DNA from: Kribbella sp. VKM Ac-2568
Lineage (GTDB): Bacteria; Actinomycetota; Actinomycetes; Propionibacteriales; Kribbellaceae
Assembly: GCF_004345365.1 (NCBI RefSeq)
Contig: NZ_SLVF01000008.1
Location: 124,001 to 188,000 of the forward strand
Length of the DNA stretch: 64,000 nt
Direction of reading: 5' to 3'
Shown: positions 1 to 8,923 of the stretch, piece after piece
Layout: every line of letters starts with the position of its first letter
Position numbering within the stretch: the stretch's first letter is position 1
The notes under the pieces: generated by a model
Told to the model about the DNA's origin: nothing
The model's input: only the letters and a program-made list of their open reading frames with translations
Databases searched by the model: none
Translations under genes and position numbers: made by a program

Positions 1-748
1 CGTCGGCCATGCCAGCGCGACGGCGGGGACGACGTACGAGCCGGCCAACGCGGAGCTGGCGTTGCCGGAGGAGAGTCTCTGGTCCACCGAGAAGTACCTG
101 GCGCACGTGCCGTCGGTGTTCAAGGCGGTGCGCGAGGAGTTCGGCCCGACACTGAGGTTGCTGCACGACGCGCACCACCGGCTGACTCCGATCGAGGCCG
201 CCCGGCTGGGCAAGAGCCTCGAGCCGTACACGCCGTTCTGGATCGAGGACCCGGTCCGGGCCGAGCTGCAGGAGGGCTTCCGGCTGATCCGGCAGCACAC
301 CACCACGCCGATCGCGGTCGGCGAGGTGTTCAACAGCATCTGGGACTGCCAGCAGCTGATCTCCGAGCAGCTGATCGACTTCATCCGCACCACCGTCGTG
401 CACGCGGGCGGCATCACCCACCTGCGCCGGATCTTCGACCTCGCCGCGCTGTACCACGTCCGCAGCGGCTCGCACGGCGCGACGGACCTGTCGCCGATCT
501 GTCTGGCGGCGGCGCTGCAACTGGACATCTCGATCCCGAACTTCGGCCTCCAGGAGTACATGCCGCACTCGCCGGAGACCGATGCCGTCTTCCCGCACAG
601 CTACAGCTTCGCCGACGGCTACCTGCAGCCGAGCGACGAGCCGGGCCTGGGCGTGGACCTCGACGAAGAGGCCGCGGCCAACTACCCGTACCGCCCGGCC
701 TACCTGCCGGTGAACCGCCTGGAGGATGGAACGATGCATTCATGGTGA
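1..748 (+). CDS. manD: D-mannonate dehydratase, enolase superfamily (5' end outside window)
   Basis: The reading frame is open from base 2, so the start lies upstream and 248 C-terminal residues are visible. ManD removes water from D-mannonate to give 2-keto-3-deoxygluconate in hexuronate breakdown. The metal-binding set of the mandelate racemase/ManD barrel is visible: an Asp in an HDAHH motif (codon at 167), a Glu in WIED (244) and a Glu in GEVFN (323). The ManD-type HGATDLSP segment and the end [10 protein letters not shown] also match. The last 7 bp overlap the next gene, a fructuronate reductase homologue, which supports a glucuronate role over the RspA-like orphan paralogues. Some family members have very low activity, so substrate is inferred from context. 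Confidence 0.85.
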   Translation, partial: VGHASATAGTTYEPANAELALPEESLWSTEKYLAHVPSVFKAVREEFGPTLRLLHDAHHRLTPIEAARLGKSLEPYTPFWIEDPVRAELQEGFRLIRQHTTTPIAVGEVFNSIWDCQQLISEQLIDFIRTTVVHAGGITHLRRIFDLAALYHVRSGSHGATDLSPICLAAALQLDISIPNFGLQEYMPHSPETDAVFPHSYSFADGYLQPSDEPGLGVDLDEEAAANYPYRPAYLPVNRLEDGTMHSW

Positions 749-2178
749 CGACCGAACGACTGAACCTGGCCAGCCTCCCCGCCGCCCACGCGCCCGCGGT
801 GGACCCGCGCGAGCTGACGGTCGGCATCGTGCACCTCGGCCTGGGCGCGTTCCACCGTGCTCACCAGGCCGTCTTCACCGAGCAGGCCGCCCTGCTCACC
901 GGCGGCACCCGCTGGGGCATCTGCGGCGTCAGCCAGCGCTCCGCAACCGTCCGCGACCAGCTAGCCCCCCAGGACGGCCTGTACTCCGTACTGACCCGTG
1001 GCGCGGGTGATCCGTCGATCCAGGTGATCGGGAGCATCCGTGACGTGCTCACGGCGCCGGAGGACCCGGCCGCCGTGGTCGCGCGGATCGCCGATCCCGA
1101 CGTCGCCGTGGTGACGTTGACCGTGACGGAGAAGGGGTACCGGGCCGCGTCCGGCGGTGGGCTCGACCTGATCGATCCGGAGATCCAGGCGGACCTGACC
1201 GGACGGCCACCGCGAACCGTGGTGGGACAGCTGGCGGCAGGTCTGGCTCGGCGTGCGGGGATCGGCGCAGGCCCTCTGACTGTGGTTTCCTGCGACAACT
1301 TGGTGGCCAACGGCCCCTTCCTCCGCCGCCTGATGGAGGACTACTCAGCCGCGGGCTCAACCGCGGGCTTGGCAGAGCAGCTCGAGGCCGCCAGGTTCCC
1401 CGCGAGCATGGTGGACCGGATCGTGCCGGCGACCACCGAGGCCGATCGGGACGAGGCCGCGCGGCTCCTCGGCGTACGGGATGAGGCTGTGGTGGTCGCC
1501 GAACCGTTCCTGCAGTGGGTGATCGAGGACGACTTCGCCGGAGCCAGGCCGGCCTGGGACAAGGCGGGCGCAGTACTGACCGCGGACGTGGCTCCGTGGG
1601 AGCAGGCCAAGCTCAGGATGCTGAACGCGACGCACTCGATGCTGGCCTACCTAGGCGGCCTGCGTGGTTACGAGACGATCGCCGAGGCGGTGCGCGACGA
1701 CGAGCTCGCCAGGTACGCCACCGAGCTGATGACGGCTGACGTGGTTCCCACCCTCACGCCGCCGGACGGGCTCGATCTGGCGGCGTACGGAGCGAGCGTG
1801 CTGGAAAGGTTCGCGAATCCCGCGCTGAAGCACCGCACGGCTCAGGTCGCGATGGACGGCTCGGTGAAGCTGCCGGTCCGCCTGCTCGGCACCGTGCGGG
1901 ATCGCCTGGCCGCCAACGCCGAGCCGCGGCTGGCCTCGCTCGCGGTCGCCGCCTGGATGGTCTACGTCAGCAGTGGAGTGGACGCCAAGGGCAACGAGTT
2001 GCACCTCGACGACCCCCAGGCAGGGAAGCTGCGAGCCGCTCTCGATGGAGCCGACTCACAGCCTCTCGCCGTCGTCGACGCGCTGCTCGGGGTTCGCTCG
2101 GTCTTCGGCGACGACCTCCCCGACGACAAGGTCTTCCGCGCCCTGCTCACCGACCAGGTCGCGAGCCTGACCAAGTAG
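742..2178 (+). CDS. uxuB: Fructuronate reductase / mannitol dehydrogenase family
   Basis: The 478-residue protein belongs to the polyol-specific long-chain dehydrogenases. The N-terminal [10 protein letters not shown] segment is the family's nucleotide-binding start. The catalytic set K290-N295-H298 stands in the KLRMLNATH segment with the same spacing as the Lys/Asn/His set of mannitol 2-dehydrogenase. The ATG overlaps the dehydratase stop by 7 bp, so the two genes are translationally coupled. Together they suggest D-fructuronate to D-mannonate to 2-keto-3-deoxygluconate. Mannitol or altronate specificity cannot be excluded from sequence alone. The stop codon directly abuts the stop codon of the convergent beta-helix gene, with no bases between. 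Confidence 0.85.
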   Translation: MVTTERLNLASLPAAHAPAVDPRELTVGIVHLGLGAFHRAHQAVFTEQAALLTGGTRWGICGVSQRSATVRDQLAPQDGLYSVLTRGAGDPSIQVIGSIRDVLTAPEDPAAVVARIADPDVAVVTLTVTEKGYRAASGGGLDLIDPEIQADLTGRPPRTVVGQLAAGLARRAGIGAGPLTVVSCDNLVANGPFLRRLMEDYSAAGSTAGLAEQLEAARFPASMVDRIVPATTEADRDEAARLLGVRDEAVVVAEPFLQWVIEDDFAGARPAWDKAGAVLTADVAPWEQAKLRMLNATHSMLAYLGGLRGYETIAEAVRDDELARYATELMTADVVPTLTPPDGLDLAAYGASVLERFANPALKHRTAQVAMDGSVKLPVRLLGTVRDRLAANAEPRLASLAVAAWMVYVSSGVDAKGNELHLDDPQAGKLRAALDGADSQPLAVVDALLGVRSVFGDDLPDDKVFRALLTDQVASLTK

Positions 2179-3882
2179 TTACCCGGTGGTGAACCGGCTG
2201 CCGGCGTCGAGGCCGGCCTGCTGCCACTCGCCGGCGCTGAACCACTGGCCGAACTTCTGGAACCGTTCGGCGCTCAGGCTGTCGAGCACATAGGTGTTGT
2301 CCTTCAGCACCACCTCTCCGCTCGGGATCACGGCGCCGGAGTTCTGCACCATGCCGGTCGCGGTGGTGCCGCCCTTCATGGTCACCTTGTTGCCGGTGAC
2401 GACGACGTCGCGGAGCACGTTCAGGCCCCACGGTCCATTGCCCCGGGTGCGGGACTGGATCGAGATGCCGTTCACGTTGTCCTCGACCGTGTTGTTGCGG
2501 ACCTGGACGTTCGACGAGGTGTTCACGTTGATGCCGCCGCCGTCCCACAGCGACCGGCCCGAGCCGCGTCCGGTGCCCAGGCCGTTGCCGGTGATGACGT
2601 TGTTCTCGATCACGCCGTTGCGGCCGATCTCGTAGCGGATCCCGTCGGCGGCGTTGTCGACGATCTGGTTGCCGCTGAACACCCGGCCGTCGTCGTACGC
2701 GTCGCTCCACAGGCCGACGCCGGTGTTGTTCTTGATCAGGTTGCCCGCCACCGAGCCGTTGGTGGACCAGGTCGTCTTGATCCCGCCGGACTCCCAGTCG
2801 GCGATCCAGAAGCCGTCGGTGTTGTTGTTGCTGACCTGGTTGTCCTTGATGGTGCCGTTCAGCGTGCTGTACTGCCCGACGCCGAGCTGTCCGTTGTACT
2901 GGATCAGGTTCTTCTCCAGAGTGGCGCCGTCGGCGTTGACGAGCATCGCGCCGACCGCGTGGTTCCAGCGGATGTCGTTGGCGAGGACCTTCCAGCCCGA
3001 GGCGAGCACGACGGCGCCGGACTGCGGGGCAGTGGCGAAGTGCTCCACGGTCAGGCCGCGCACCGTCACGCCACCCGCGTCGGATTCGATCGCGGTCTGC
3101 GTCTTCGACATCTCCACGGCCTGGCCCTGCGGGTTGTCACCCAGGAAGACCGCGTTCCCGGCATAGTCGGCGTAGAAGGTGCCCGGAGCAACCTTGTCCT
3201 GGCTGTTCACCCGCTTCAGGTGCTTGCCGTTGAAGAAGACCTGCTCGCGCAGGTAGCAGACGTTCGCGACGTTGTCCTCGCACTGGCCGGTCTGCCCGTA
3301 GGCGGCCGGCAGCACGCCCTTGATCACCCAGTCGCCGTTGCTCGCGGTCCAGCCGGTCAGCGGCACGGACCCGGTCAGTACGGCGCCATGGTCGCTGCCG
3401 AGCGTCGAGTTCGTCTTCGGGTGGATGGTGCGGCTGATCCGGTGCACGCCCGCTGCGAAGCAGTACGTCGTACCAGCCTGGCCCTTGTCCACCACGTCGG
3501 CGGCGTCCTGGTCCGGCGTGATCGTCACCCCTGTGCACGCGGGCGCCTGGGACGGACCGGCGGGGAAGCTGCCGGGGGCGGGCGTGGTCGGCTTCGGCGT
3601 GCTCGCCGGGGGCTTGGTCGGCGTCGGGGACTCCGTGGTGGGCTGCGCGGTCGGGGTGGTGGGCGGCCGGGTCGGGACCGGCGGCACGCTGGGCACGCTG
3701 ATGGTCGGCGTGGTCCGGGGGCGCGGCTTGTGCGGCCGGTCGCCGGGCAGCACGCCGGAGCCGACTACCTTGTCCTCGGGCCCGAAGGCCGAGGCCATGT
3801 TGGAACGGGTGCCGGCGACGATCCCGGTGATGGCGACCGCACCGGCTGCCGCGACAGAGATGATGGTCACTGACTTCTTCAC
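2179..3882 (-). CDS. Secreted right-handed parallel beta-helix protein, copy 1
   Basis: The start is a GTG at 3882 behind GGAGG, giving 567 residues; an upstream extension would lack this site. The protein opens VKKS followed by a hydrophobic segment (about residues 5-25: signal peptide or anchor). A long Pro/Thr-rich linker follows (about 45-110), then a Cys-containing start and a series of PbH1-type Asn-rich coils (NNT, NNV, NNTV) to the end. It resembles polysaccharide lyases and carbohydrate epimerases in fold, but I see no diagnostic catalytic motif, so the activity is unknown. It is a clear paralogue of the next minus-strand gene, which has 563 residues and near-identical stretches around residues 370-490. 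Both lie beside a glycosyltransferase locus, so a role on a surface polymer is plausible. Confidence 0.8.
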   Translation of the reverse strand: MKKSVTIISVAAAGAVAITGIVAGTRSNMASAFGPEDKVVGSGVLPGDRPHKPRPRTTPTISVPSVPPVPTRPPTTPTAQPTTESPTPTKPPASTPKPTTPAPGSFPAGPSQAPACTGVTITPDQDAADVVDKGQAGTTYCFAAGVHRISRTIHPKTNSTLGSDHGAVLTGSVPLTGWTASNGDWVIKGVLPAAYGQTGQCEDNVANVCYLREQVFFNGKHLKRVNSQDKVAPGTFYADYAGNAVFLGDNPQGQAVEMSKTQTAIESDAGGVTVRGLTVEHFATAPQSGAVVLASGWKVLANDIRWNHAVGAMLVNADGATLEKNLIQYNGQLGVGQYSTLNGTIKDNQVSNNNTDGFWIADWESGGIKTTWSTNGSVAGNLIKNNTGVGLWSDAYDDGRVFSGNQIVDNAADGIRYEIGRNGVIENNVITGNGLGTGRGSGRSLWDGGGINVNTSSNVQVRNNTVEDNVNGISIQSRTRGNGPWGLNVLRDVVVTGNKVTMKGGTTATGMVQNSGAVIPSGEVVLKDNTYVLDSLSAERFQKFGQWFSAGEWQQAGLDAGSRFTTG

Positions 3883-4202
3883 GTAGGGCCCTCCGGGGGT
3901 TCGGGTACTCCTTTGTGCACCCCCCTGGTGCGGCCTTCCCCAGAAGACTACTACTTCACGTAGTCGTGACAATGCGCAGAGTGGTTGCGCTTGCCCCCCG
4001 AATGCCGATCAGACCTCCCTGCTGAAGGGATATCGGCATTCTCCGAGTCGTTGCCCCAGGCGTGTATTGCACAAGGTCGTGGTCGGGTGCATCAATTGCG
4101 GTCGCGCTCAGTCATCGACATCGCGCTGCGTGACACGTGCGCTCGGTGTTCCGTGCGGACCGTGATACTTGCCCGGGGCATCGGGCTGGAGGTCGGTGCG
4201 GT
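3883..4202. other. 320-bp gap between the two beta-helix genes
   Basis: No coding signal is seen. The part next to copy 1 carries its ribosome-binding site (GGAGG at 3890-3894) and a small dyad GACTAC / GTAGTC (3946-3951 and 3960-3965) that could be an operator or part of the promoter. A larger hairpin (listed separately) lies near 4000-4041. The remainder up to 4202 shows nothing recognisable. Confidence 0.5.
4000..4041. terminator. Hairpin between the beta-helix paralogues
   Basis: GAATGCCGAT (4000-4009) pairs perfectly with ATCGGCATTC (4032-4041). Inside it TCCCT (4016-4020) pairs with AGGGA (4026-4030). It lies about 160 bp past the stop of copy 2 and 120 bp before the start of copy 1. 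It could end transcription from copy 2 or act as a regulatory dyad for copy 1. No T-run follows. Confidence 0.45.
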
Positions 4203-5894
4203 TCAGCTCGTCAGGAAGCTCCCCGCGGTGTCGAGGCCGGCGCGTTGCCAGCCGGTGGCGTTGAGCTTGGCGCCGAACCTGGCGAACCGCTGCGCGGAGG
4301 CCTTGTCCAGCAGGTACCGGTTGCCGCTGAAGGTGAGTTGCCCGGCGGGCACCTCGGCCCCGCTGTTCTGCACCATGCCGGTGGACTGGGTGCCACCCGT
4401 CATCCCGATCGTGTTGCCGGTGACGCGCACGTTGCGGAGCAGGTAGTGGCCCCACGGTCCGTCGCCCCGGTTCCGGGACTGGATCGACACGCCGTTCACG
4501 TTGCCGGTCACGGTGTTGTTCCGGACCTGCACATTCGAGGAGGTGTTGACGTTGATGCCGCCGCCGTCCCACAGCGAGGTGCCGGAACCACGTCCGGTGC
4601 CGAAGCCGTTGCCGGTGATCGTGTTGTGCTCGATCACGCCGTTGCGGCTGATCTCGAAGCGGATGCCGTCGGCGGCGTTGTTCGCGATCTTGTTCGAGCT
4701 GATCACCCGGCCGTCGTCGGCCACGTCCGCCCACATCCCGATGCCCTTGTTGGCCCGGATCACGTTGCCGCTGACGGTGCCGGAGGAGCGGGTCGACTTG
4801 ATCCCGCCGGACTCCCAGTCGGCGATCCAGAAGCCGTCGGTGTTGTTGTAGGTGATCACGTTGCGGGTCAGGTTCGCCTTGAGCGAGTTGTACTGCCCGA
4901 GACCGAGTTGGCCGTTGTGGTGCACCAGGTTGCGGTCGATCCGGGCTTTGTTCGCCTTGACCAGCATCAGACCGACCGACTTGTTCCAGCGCACCTCGTT
5001 GGCCGTGACGGTCCAGCCCGGACCGGAGACCAGGGCGCCGGCCTGGGCCGGGCTGGCGAAGTGCTCGATGGTCAGGCCGCGGACCGTGACGCCCGGCGCG
5101 TTCGACTCGATCGCGGTCGGCGTCTTCGACATCTCCACGGTGTGCCCGGCCGGGTTGCTGCCGAGGTAGATCGCGTCGGCGGCGTAGTCGGCGTAGAAGG
5201 TGCCGGACTTCACCGCTGCGAGGGAGGCGACCCGGGTGAGATGGGTGCCGTCCACAAAGACCTGCTCCCGCAGGCTGCAGATGTTCGCCGTGTCGTCCTC
5301 GCACTGCCCGCTCTTCCCGTACGCCGCCGGCAGCGCGCCGCGGGTGACCCAATGGGTGCCGGTCTTGCTCCAGCCGGTGAGGGGGACCGAGCCGGACAGG
5401 ACCGCGCGGGAGGCGCTGGCGATCGTCATGTCGGCCTTCGGCCGGATCGTCTGGCTGATCCGGTGCAGACCGGCGGCGAAGCAGAAGGTGGAGCCGGCCG
5501 GGCGCGCGTTGATCACCGACTGCGCGTCCTGGCCGGGCTTGATCACCACACCGCTGCAGGAGCCCGCGACAGCCGGACCCGCGTTGCCCTCACCCACGAC
5601 CGGCTGGGCAGGTCCGGCGGAGGTGGCGGTCTGCTTCGGCTTCGGGGCTTTGGCGGTGGTGGACGGGACCGGCTTCTTCGTCGGGCGGGCCGTCGGCGGC
5701 TTGCTCGAGATGGCGGCTGGAGGCTTGGTGGTCGGCTTGGTGAGGGGAATTCCTGAGCCGGCAGCGGACTTTTGCTCGATGTCGCGTGACTTGCCTGCGG
5801 ATGCCGCGTTCTTCAGGTGAGAGATGACTGGATAAGCCGCTGTAACGCCGACCACCGCCATCGCGATAACCGCTGCGAACCACAACTTCCTCAA
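4203..5894 (-). CDS. Secreted right-handed parallel beta-helix protein, copy 2
   Basis: The preferred start is a TTG at 5894, four bases behind GGAGGG, giving 563 residues. An in-frame ATG at 5924 would add ten residues ahead of the same hydrophobic segment. The order is LRKLW plus a membrane or signal segment (about 4-22), a Lys/Pro/Thr linker (about 35-90), a CSGVV..FCFAAG entry, then beta-helix coils. It shares with copy 1 the blocks NNTDGFWIADWESGGIK, NAADGIR and SLWDGGGINVNTSS. The N-terminal anchors and linkers differ strongly, so the conserved part is the extracellular helix. Its start region faces the divergent glycosyltransferase gene across 93 bp. The substrate is unknown. Confidence 0.8.
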   Translation of the reverse strand: MRKLWFAAVIAMAVVGVTAAYPVISHLKNAASAGKSRDIEQKSAAGSGIPLTKPTTKPPAAISSKPPTARPTKKPVPSTTAKAPKPKQTATSAGPAQPVVGEGNAGPAVAGSCSGVVIKPGQDAQSVINARPAGSTFCFAAGLHRISQTIRPKADMTIASASRAVLSGSVPLTGWSKTGTHWVTRGALPAAYGKSGQCEDDTANICSLREQVFVDGTHLTRVASLAAVKSGTFYADYAADAIYLGSNPAGHTVEMSKTPTAIESNAPGVTVRGLTIEHFASPAQAGALVSGPGWTVTANEVRWNKSVGLMLVKANKARIDRNLVHHNGQLGLGQYNSLKANLTRNVITYNNTDGFWIADWESGGIKSTRSSGTVSGNVIRANKGIGMWADVADDGRVISSNKIANNAADGIRFEISRNGVIEHNTITGNGFGTGRGSGTSLWDGGGINVNTSSNVQVRNNTVTGNVNGVSIQSRNRGDGPWGHYLLRNVRVTGNTIGMTGGTQSTGMVQNSGAEVPAGQLTFSGNRYLLDKASAQRFARFGAKLNATGWQRAGLDTAGSFLTS

Positions 5895-5987
5895 ATCACC
5901 CTCCGGGTGTGGCGGCGCCCGCATGTCTGCGCCGCAGGGGCGGTCCCACGAACCAGGTGTCACCACCGCGAGACTTAAGGTAGTGCC

Positions 5988-7178
5988 ATGCGGGTCGCCA
6001 TGTTGCACAACCGTTACCGTTCGGGTCAACCCAGTGGCGAGAACACGGTCGTCGATCAAACGGCTGATTTTTTGCGTGCCTCAGGACATGTCGTTGACCT
6101 CTACTCGCAGAACAGCGACGGAATCGCGCAAATGGGCCGGAAAGATCGCGCGCTGTTACCGCTTCGCTCCGTATGGTCATACTCCGCCGAACGCGATTTA
6201 ACATTCCGATTGCAGGCGCGACGTCCTGACGTCGTGCACGTGCACAACACCTTCCCGCTGTTCAGTCCCTCGGTACTGCGGGCCGCGCACCGGCTGGATC
6301 TCCCGGTGGTGGCCACGCTCCACAACTTCCGGCTGATGTGCGCCAACGCGGTCCTGCAGCGCGACGGTGGTCCGTGCGAGGACTGCGTCGGCCGGATCGC
6401 CTGGCGGGGCGTCCTGCACGGGTGCTACCGCGACTCGAAGGTGCAGAGCCTGCCGCTGGCGACCGGCATCAGCGTGCACAACTCACTGCACACCTGGCGG
6501 CGCTACGTCACCACCCTGGTGGCGCCGTCGGAGTTCGTCCGCTCCCGGTACGTCGCGGGCGGGTTCGACCCCGAGCAGATCGTGGTCAAGCCGCACGCGG
6601 TCCCGCAGACGGGCGCAGTACGGGAGGGTGCGGGTGACTCCGTGGTGTTCCTCGGCCGACTGCAGGAGGACAAGGGGTTCGCCGACCTCCTCCAGGCGTG
6701 GGACTCGTCGCTGGGGGAGTTGGTGGTGGTCGGCGACGGCCCGCTCCGCGGCGAGGCCGAGGCGCTGGCCCAGCGGGACCCGTCGGTCCGGGTGCTCGGG
6801 CAACTTCCCTGGGCCGACTGTATGGAGGTGCTCCGCTCCGCGCGCGTCGTCGTCGTACCTGCTCGTTCCTATGAGACGTTCGGTCTCGTGGTGGTGGAGG
6901 CGTTCGCGCACGGAGTACCGGTGGTCGCGTCCAGGATCGGAGCGCTGGCGGAACTGGTGGACGACGGAGAGACCGGCGCGCTGACCGAGCCGGGGGATCC
7001 GGACGGGCTGCGGAAGGCCCTCGGGTGGCTGGTAGACCCCGCCACTTCGATAGCCTGCGGGCAGCGAGCCCGACAGGTCTATCTCGACCGCTTCACCCCG
7101 GAGCGAGACCTGGAGGCCACGGAGAGGATCTACACCGATGCGATCGCCCGCCGAGCGGCCTACGGCCGGTCGCGCTAG
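5988..7178 (+). CDS. Glycosyltransferase family 4
   Basis: This 396-residue GT-B enzyme transfers a sugar from a nucleotide donor, at the cytoplasmic face, to a lipid or glycan acceptor. The N-terminal half shows HVHNTFP and a Cys pair C130/C133 (GPCEDC) followed by GCYRDS, a signature of one GT4 subgroup. The donor-side half has the FLGRL..DKGF strand and the E296-x7-E304 motif in YETFGLVVVEAF. The first 75 codons are unusually A/T-rich for this window and contain two TTA leucine codons (57 and 71), a hint of recombination or developmental control. It stands 160 bp before a coupled cytidylyltransferase/phosphotransferase unit and is divergent from the beta-helix genes. Acceptor and sugar are not predictable. 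Confidence 0.85.
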   Translation: MRVAMLHNRYRSGQPSGENTVVDQTADFLRASGHVVDLYSQNSDGIAQMGRKDRALLPLRSVWSYSAERDLTFRLQARRPDVVHVHNTFPLFSPSVLRAAHRLDLPVVATLHNFRLMCANAVLQRDGGPCEDCVGRIAWRGVLHGCYRDSKVQSLPLATGISVHNSLHTWRRYVTTLVAPSEFVRSRYVAGGFDPEQIVVKPHAVPQTGAVREGAGDSVVFLGRLQEDKGFADLLQAWDSSLGELVVVGDGPLRGEAEALAQRDPSVRVLGQLPWADCMEVLRSARVVVVPARSYETFGLVVVEAFAHGVPVVASRIGALAELVDDGETGALTEPGDPDGLRKALGWLVDPATSIACGQRARQVYLDRFTPERDLEATERIYTDAIARRAAYGRSR

Positions 7179-7197
7179 GCGGGCTGTGAGCGCGCGG

Positions 7198-7230
7198 TAT
7201 AAGGTCAGCGCTGACGTGGGGGGTCACGTC
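7198..7230 (+). promoter_or_regulatory. Possible promoter with two dyads before the cytidylyltransferase unit
   Basis: TATAAG (7198-7203) could be a -10 box. It touches a perfect 12-bp palindrome GTCAGCGCTGAC (7204-7215), which overlaps the dyad GACGTG / CACGTC (7213-7218 and 7225-7230). The position in the 160-bp gap ahead of the four-gene unit suggests an operator at the transcription start. No convincing -35 box is seen. Confidence 0.4.
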
Positions 7231-7338
7231 GGTCGTTGGTGGGGGCCGGTTGTCCGGGTGTTCACCGGCAGTTCGTCACGCAAAGAGTCGCCCTGGGGGC
7301 GCCGAAGGGTCCGCGAGGACTCACAGGGGGAGCAGAAG

Positions 7339-7767
7339 GTGCCGCAACGCATCGGATACCTGACCGGGGTCTTCGATCTGTTCCACGTCGGTCATCTCGA
7401 CGTGCTGGAACGGGCCAGGGAGAAATGCGACCGGCTGGTGGTGGGTGTGCTGACCGACGACTGGGCCGTGGACGCCTGGGGAGCGCGGCCGTTCGTGCCG
7501 CTGGTCGAGCGGGCGCAGATCCTCGAGCAGTTGCGCTGTGTCGACGAGGTGGTTGTGGTGGAAGGCGTCCAGCCCGAGTGGCTGATCGGCGTACTGGGGG
7601 TACGGACCGTGTTCGCTGCCAGTGGTACCGACGGCGTGCTGGGCGCCGACGAGCTCGACGGGATCCCCGCCGGGCTGGTCAGCACCTTGCCGGCCGGCCG
7701 GGGTTCCAGCAGCCAGATCCTGCGCGCTGCGATCGACCAGCGACAGTCGCGCAGCTCCGTCGCATGA
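7339..7767 (+). CDS. TagD-like cytidylyltransferase 1
   Basis: The GTG at 7339 follows GGGGGAG and leads straight into the nucleotidyltransferase motif; the open frame further upstream is probably not translated. The 142-residue protein has GVFDLFHVGH with the H16-x2-H19 signature of CTP-dependent transferases such as glycerol-3-phosphate and ethanolamine-phosphate cytidylyltransferases. The C-terminal GSSSQIL stands where the family has its ISTS-type motif. It probably makes a CDP-activated alcohol or polyol. The stop overlaps the CDP-alcohol phosphotransferase start (ATGA), implying that the product is used by that enzyme. The exact alcohol (glycerol, ribitol, inositol, amino-alcohol) is unresolved. 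Confidence 0.8.
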   Translation: MPQRIGYLTGVFDLFHVGHLDVLERAREKCDRLVVGVLTDDWAVDAWGARPFVPLVERAQILEQLRCVDEVVVVEGVQPEWLIGVLGVRTVFAASGTDGVLGADELDGIPAGLVSTLPAGRGSSSQILRAAIDQRQSRSSVA

Positions 7768-8510
7768 CGCGCCGCTCCCTCGGCGACGTCGTCGCCGAGC
7801 TGGCCCGAGCCCAGAAGTCTTCGGCCGGCACGCCGGCGTACTCACGGTTCGTCAACCGGCGGATCGGCCGGTACCTGGCCGCCGCCGCGTTCCTGGCCGG
7901 CCGTACGCCGAACCAGGTCAGCCTGGCCAGCGGGTTCTGCTCGCTGATCGGCATCGTGCTGATCGCGCTGGTCGAGCCCAGCCTGCCGCTCGCGCTGGTG
8001 GTGACGGCCCTGCTGGTACTGGGCTACGCCCTGGACTCCGCTGACGGGCAGCTGGCCCGGTTGCGCGGTGGCGGGTCGCCGCTGGGGGAGTGGCTCGACC
8101 ACATGATCGACTGCGTGAAGGTCGCGCTGCTGCACAGCGCGGTGCTGATCTCGCTCTACCGCTTCGATGCCCTGAGCAACGAGCTGGTGCTGCTCATCCC
8201 GCTGGCCTACCTGTGCGTGTCCACGGTGATGTTCTTCGGGCTGATCCTGATCGACCAGCTCCGCCGCCGGCACGGTGGCGCGAAGCCCAACGTGCGCGGG
8301 GACTCCGTCGTCAAGTCGTTGCTGATCGCACCGACCGACTACGGCATCCTCTGCCTGGTCTTCCTCGCCTTCGGCCGGCCCTCGCTGTTCATCGTCCTGT
8401 ACGCCGCGATGCTGGCGGCGAACCTGGTCTTCCTGCTCGCCGCGATCGCCAAGTGGTACCGCGAGATGGCCGCGCTGCAGCCCGCCGCCCGCGTCGAGGT
8501 ACAGGGCTGA
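7764..8510 (+). CDS. CDP-alcohol phosphatidyltransferase family protein
   Basis: This 248-residue membrane enzyme carries the complete family motif D91-x2-D94-G-x2-A-R-x8-G108-x3-D112-x3-D116, the di-metal site that displaces CMP from a CDP-alcohol. About six hydrophobic helices are visible, mostly after residue 60. The family makes phosphodiesters, either phospholipid headgroups from CDP-diacylglycerol or soluble products such as di-myo-inositol phosphate. It overlaps both neighbours (4 bp upstream, 1 bp downstream), each a cytidylyltransferase. A CDP-polyol donor is therefore more likely than ordinary phospholipid synthesis. The N-terminal 45 residues are basic and cytosolic. Confidence 0.85.
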   Translation: MTRRSLGDVVAELARAQKSSAGTPAYSRFVNRRIGRYLAAAAFLAGRTPNQVSLASGFCSLIGIVLIALVEPSLPLALVVTALLVLGYALDSADGQLARLRGGGSPLGEWLDHMIDCVKVALLHSAVLISLYRFDALSNELVLLIPLAYLCVSTVMFFGLILIDQLRRRHGGAKPNVRGDSVVKSLLIAPTDYGILCLVFLAFGRPSLFIVLYAAMLAANLVFLLAAIAKWYREMAALQPAARVEVQG

Positions 8511-8923
8511 TGGGCGTCGTCGGCTACGCCCCCGGGGTGTACGACATGTTCCATATCGGCCACCTGAACATCCTGCGGAGGGCAAGCGAGCATTGCGACT
8601 TCCTGATCGCAGGTGTGGTCGAGGACGACGTGGTGACCCGGATCAAGGGCCGGCCGCCGGTGGTGCCGCACCACGAGCGGATGGAGGTCGTCCAGGCGAT
8701 CGGCCTGGTCGACCAGGTGGTCAGCGACTGGTCCAGCGACAAGTTCGAGATGTGGAAGCAGTTGCGCTACGACGTGCTCTTCAAGGGCGATGACTGGAAG
8801 GGCACCGAGAAGGGGACCCGGCTGGAGAAGCTGCTCGGCGAGGTCGGTGCCGGCGTGCACTACTTTCCGTACACGGCCTCCACCTCGAGCACCGATCTGC
8901 GCAGGCTGCTGGAGGGAACGTGA
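8510..8923 (+). CDS. TagD-like cytidylyltransferase 2
   Basis: The 137-residue protein matches glycerol-3-phosphate cytidylyltransferase length. It shows GVYDMFHIGH (H15-x2-H18), the RIKGRPPVVPHHERM loop, the KGDDWKGTEK segment typical of TagD-like enzymes and a C-terminal TSSTDLR signature. The ATG overlaps the preceding TGA by one base. Two distinct cytidylyltransferases flanking one phosphotransferase is unusual. Either two CDP-alcohols are used, or one enzyme feeds this pathway and the other a neighbouring transferase. Confidence 0.82.
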   Translation: MGVVGYAPGVYDMFHIGHLNILRRASEHCDFLIAGVVEDDVVTRIKGRPPVVPHHERMEVVQAIGLVDQVVSDWSSDKFEMWKQLRYDVLFKGDDWKGTEKGTRLEKLLGEVGAGVHYFPYTASTSSTDLRRLLEGT

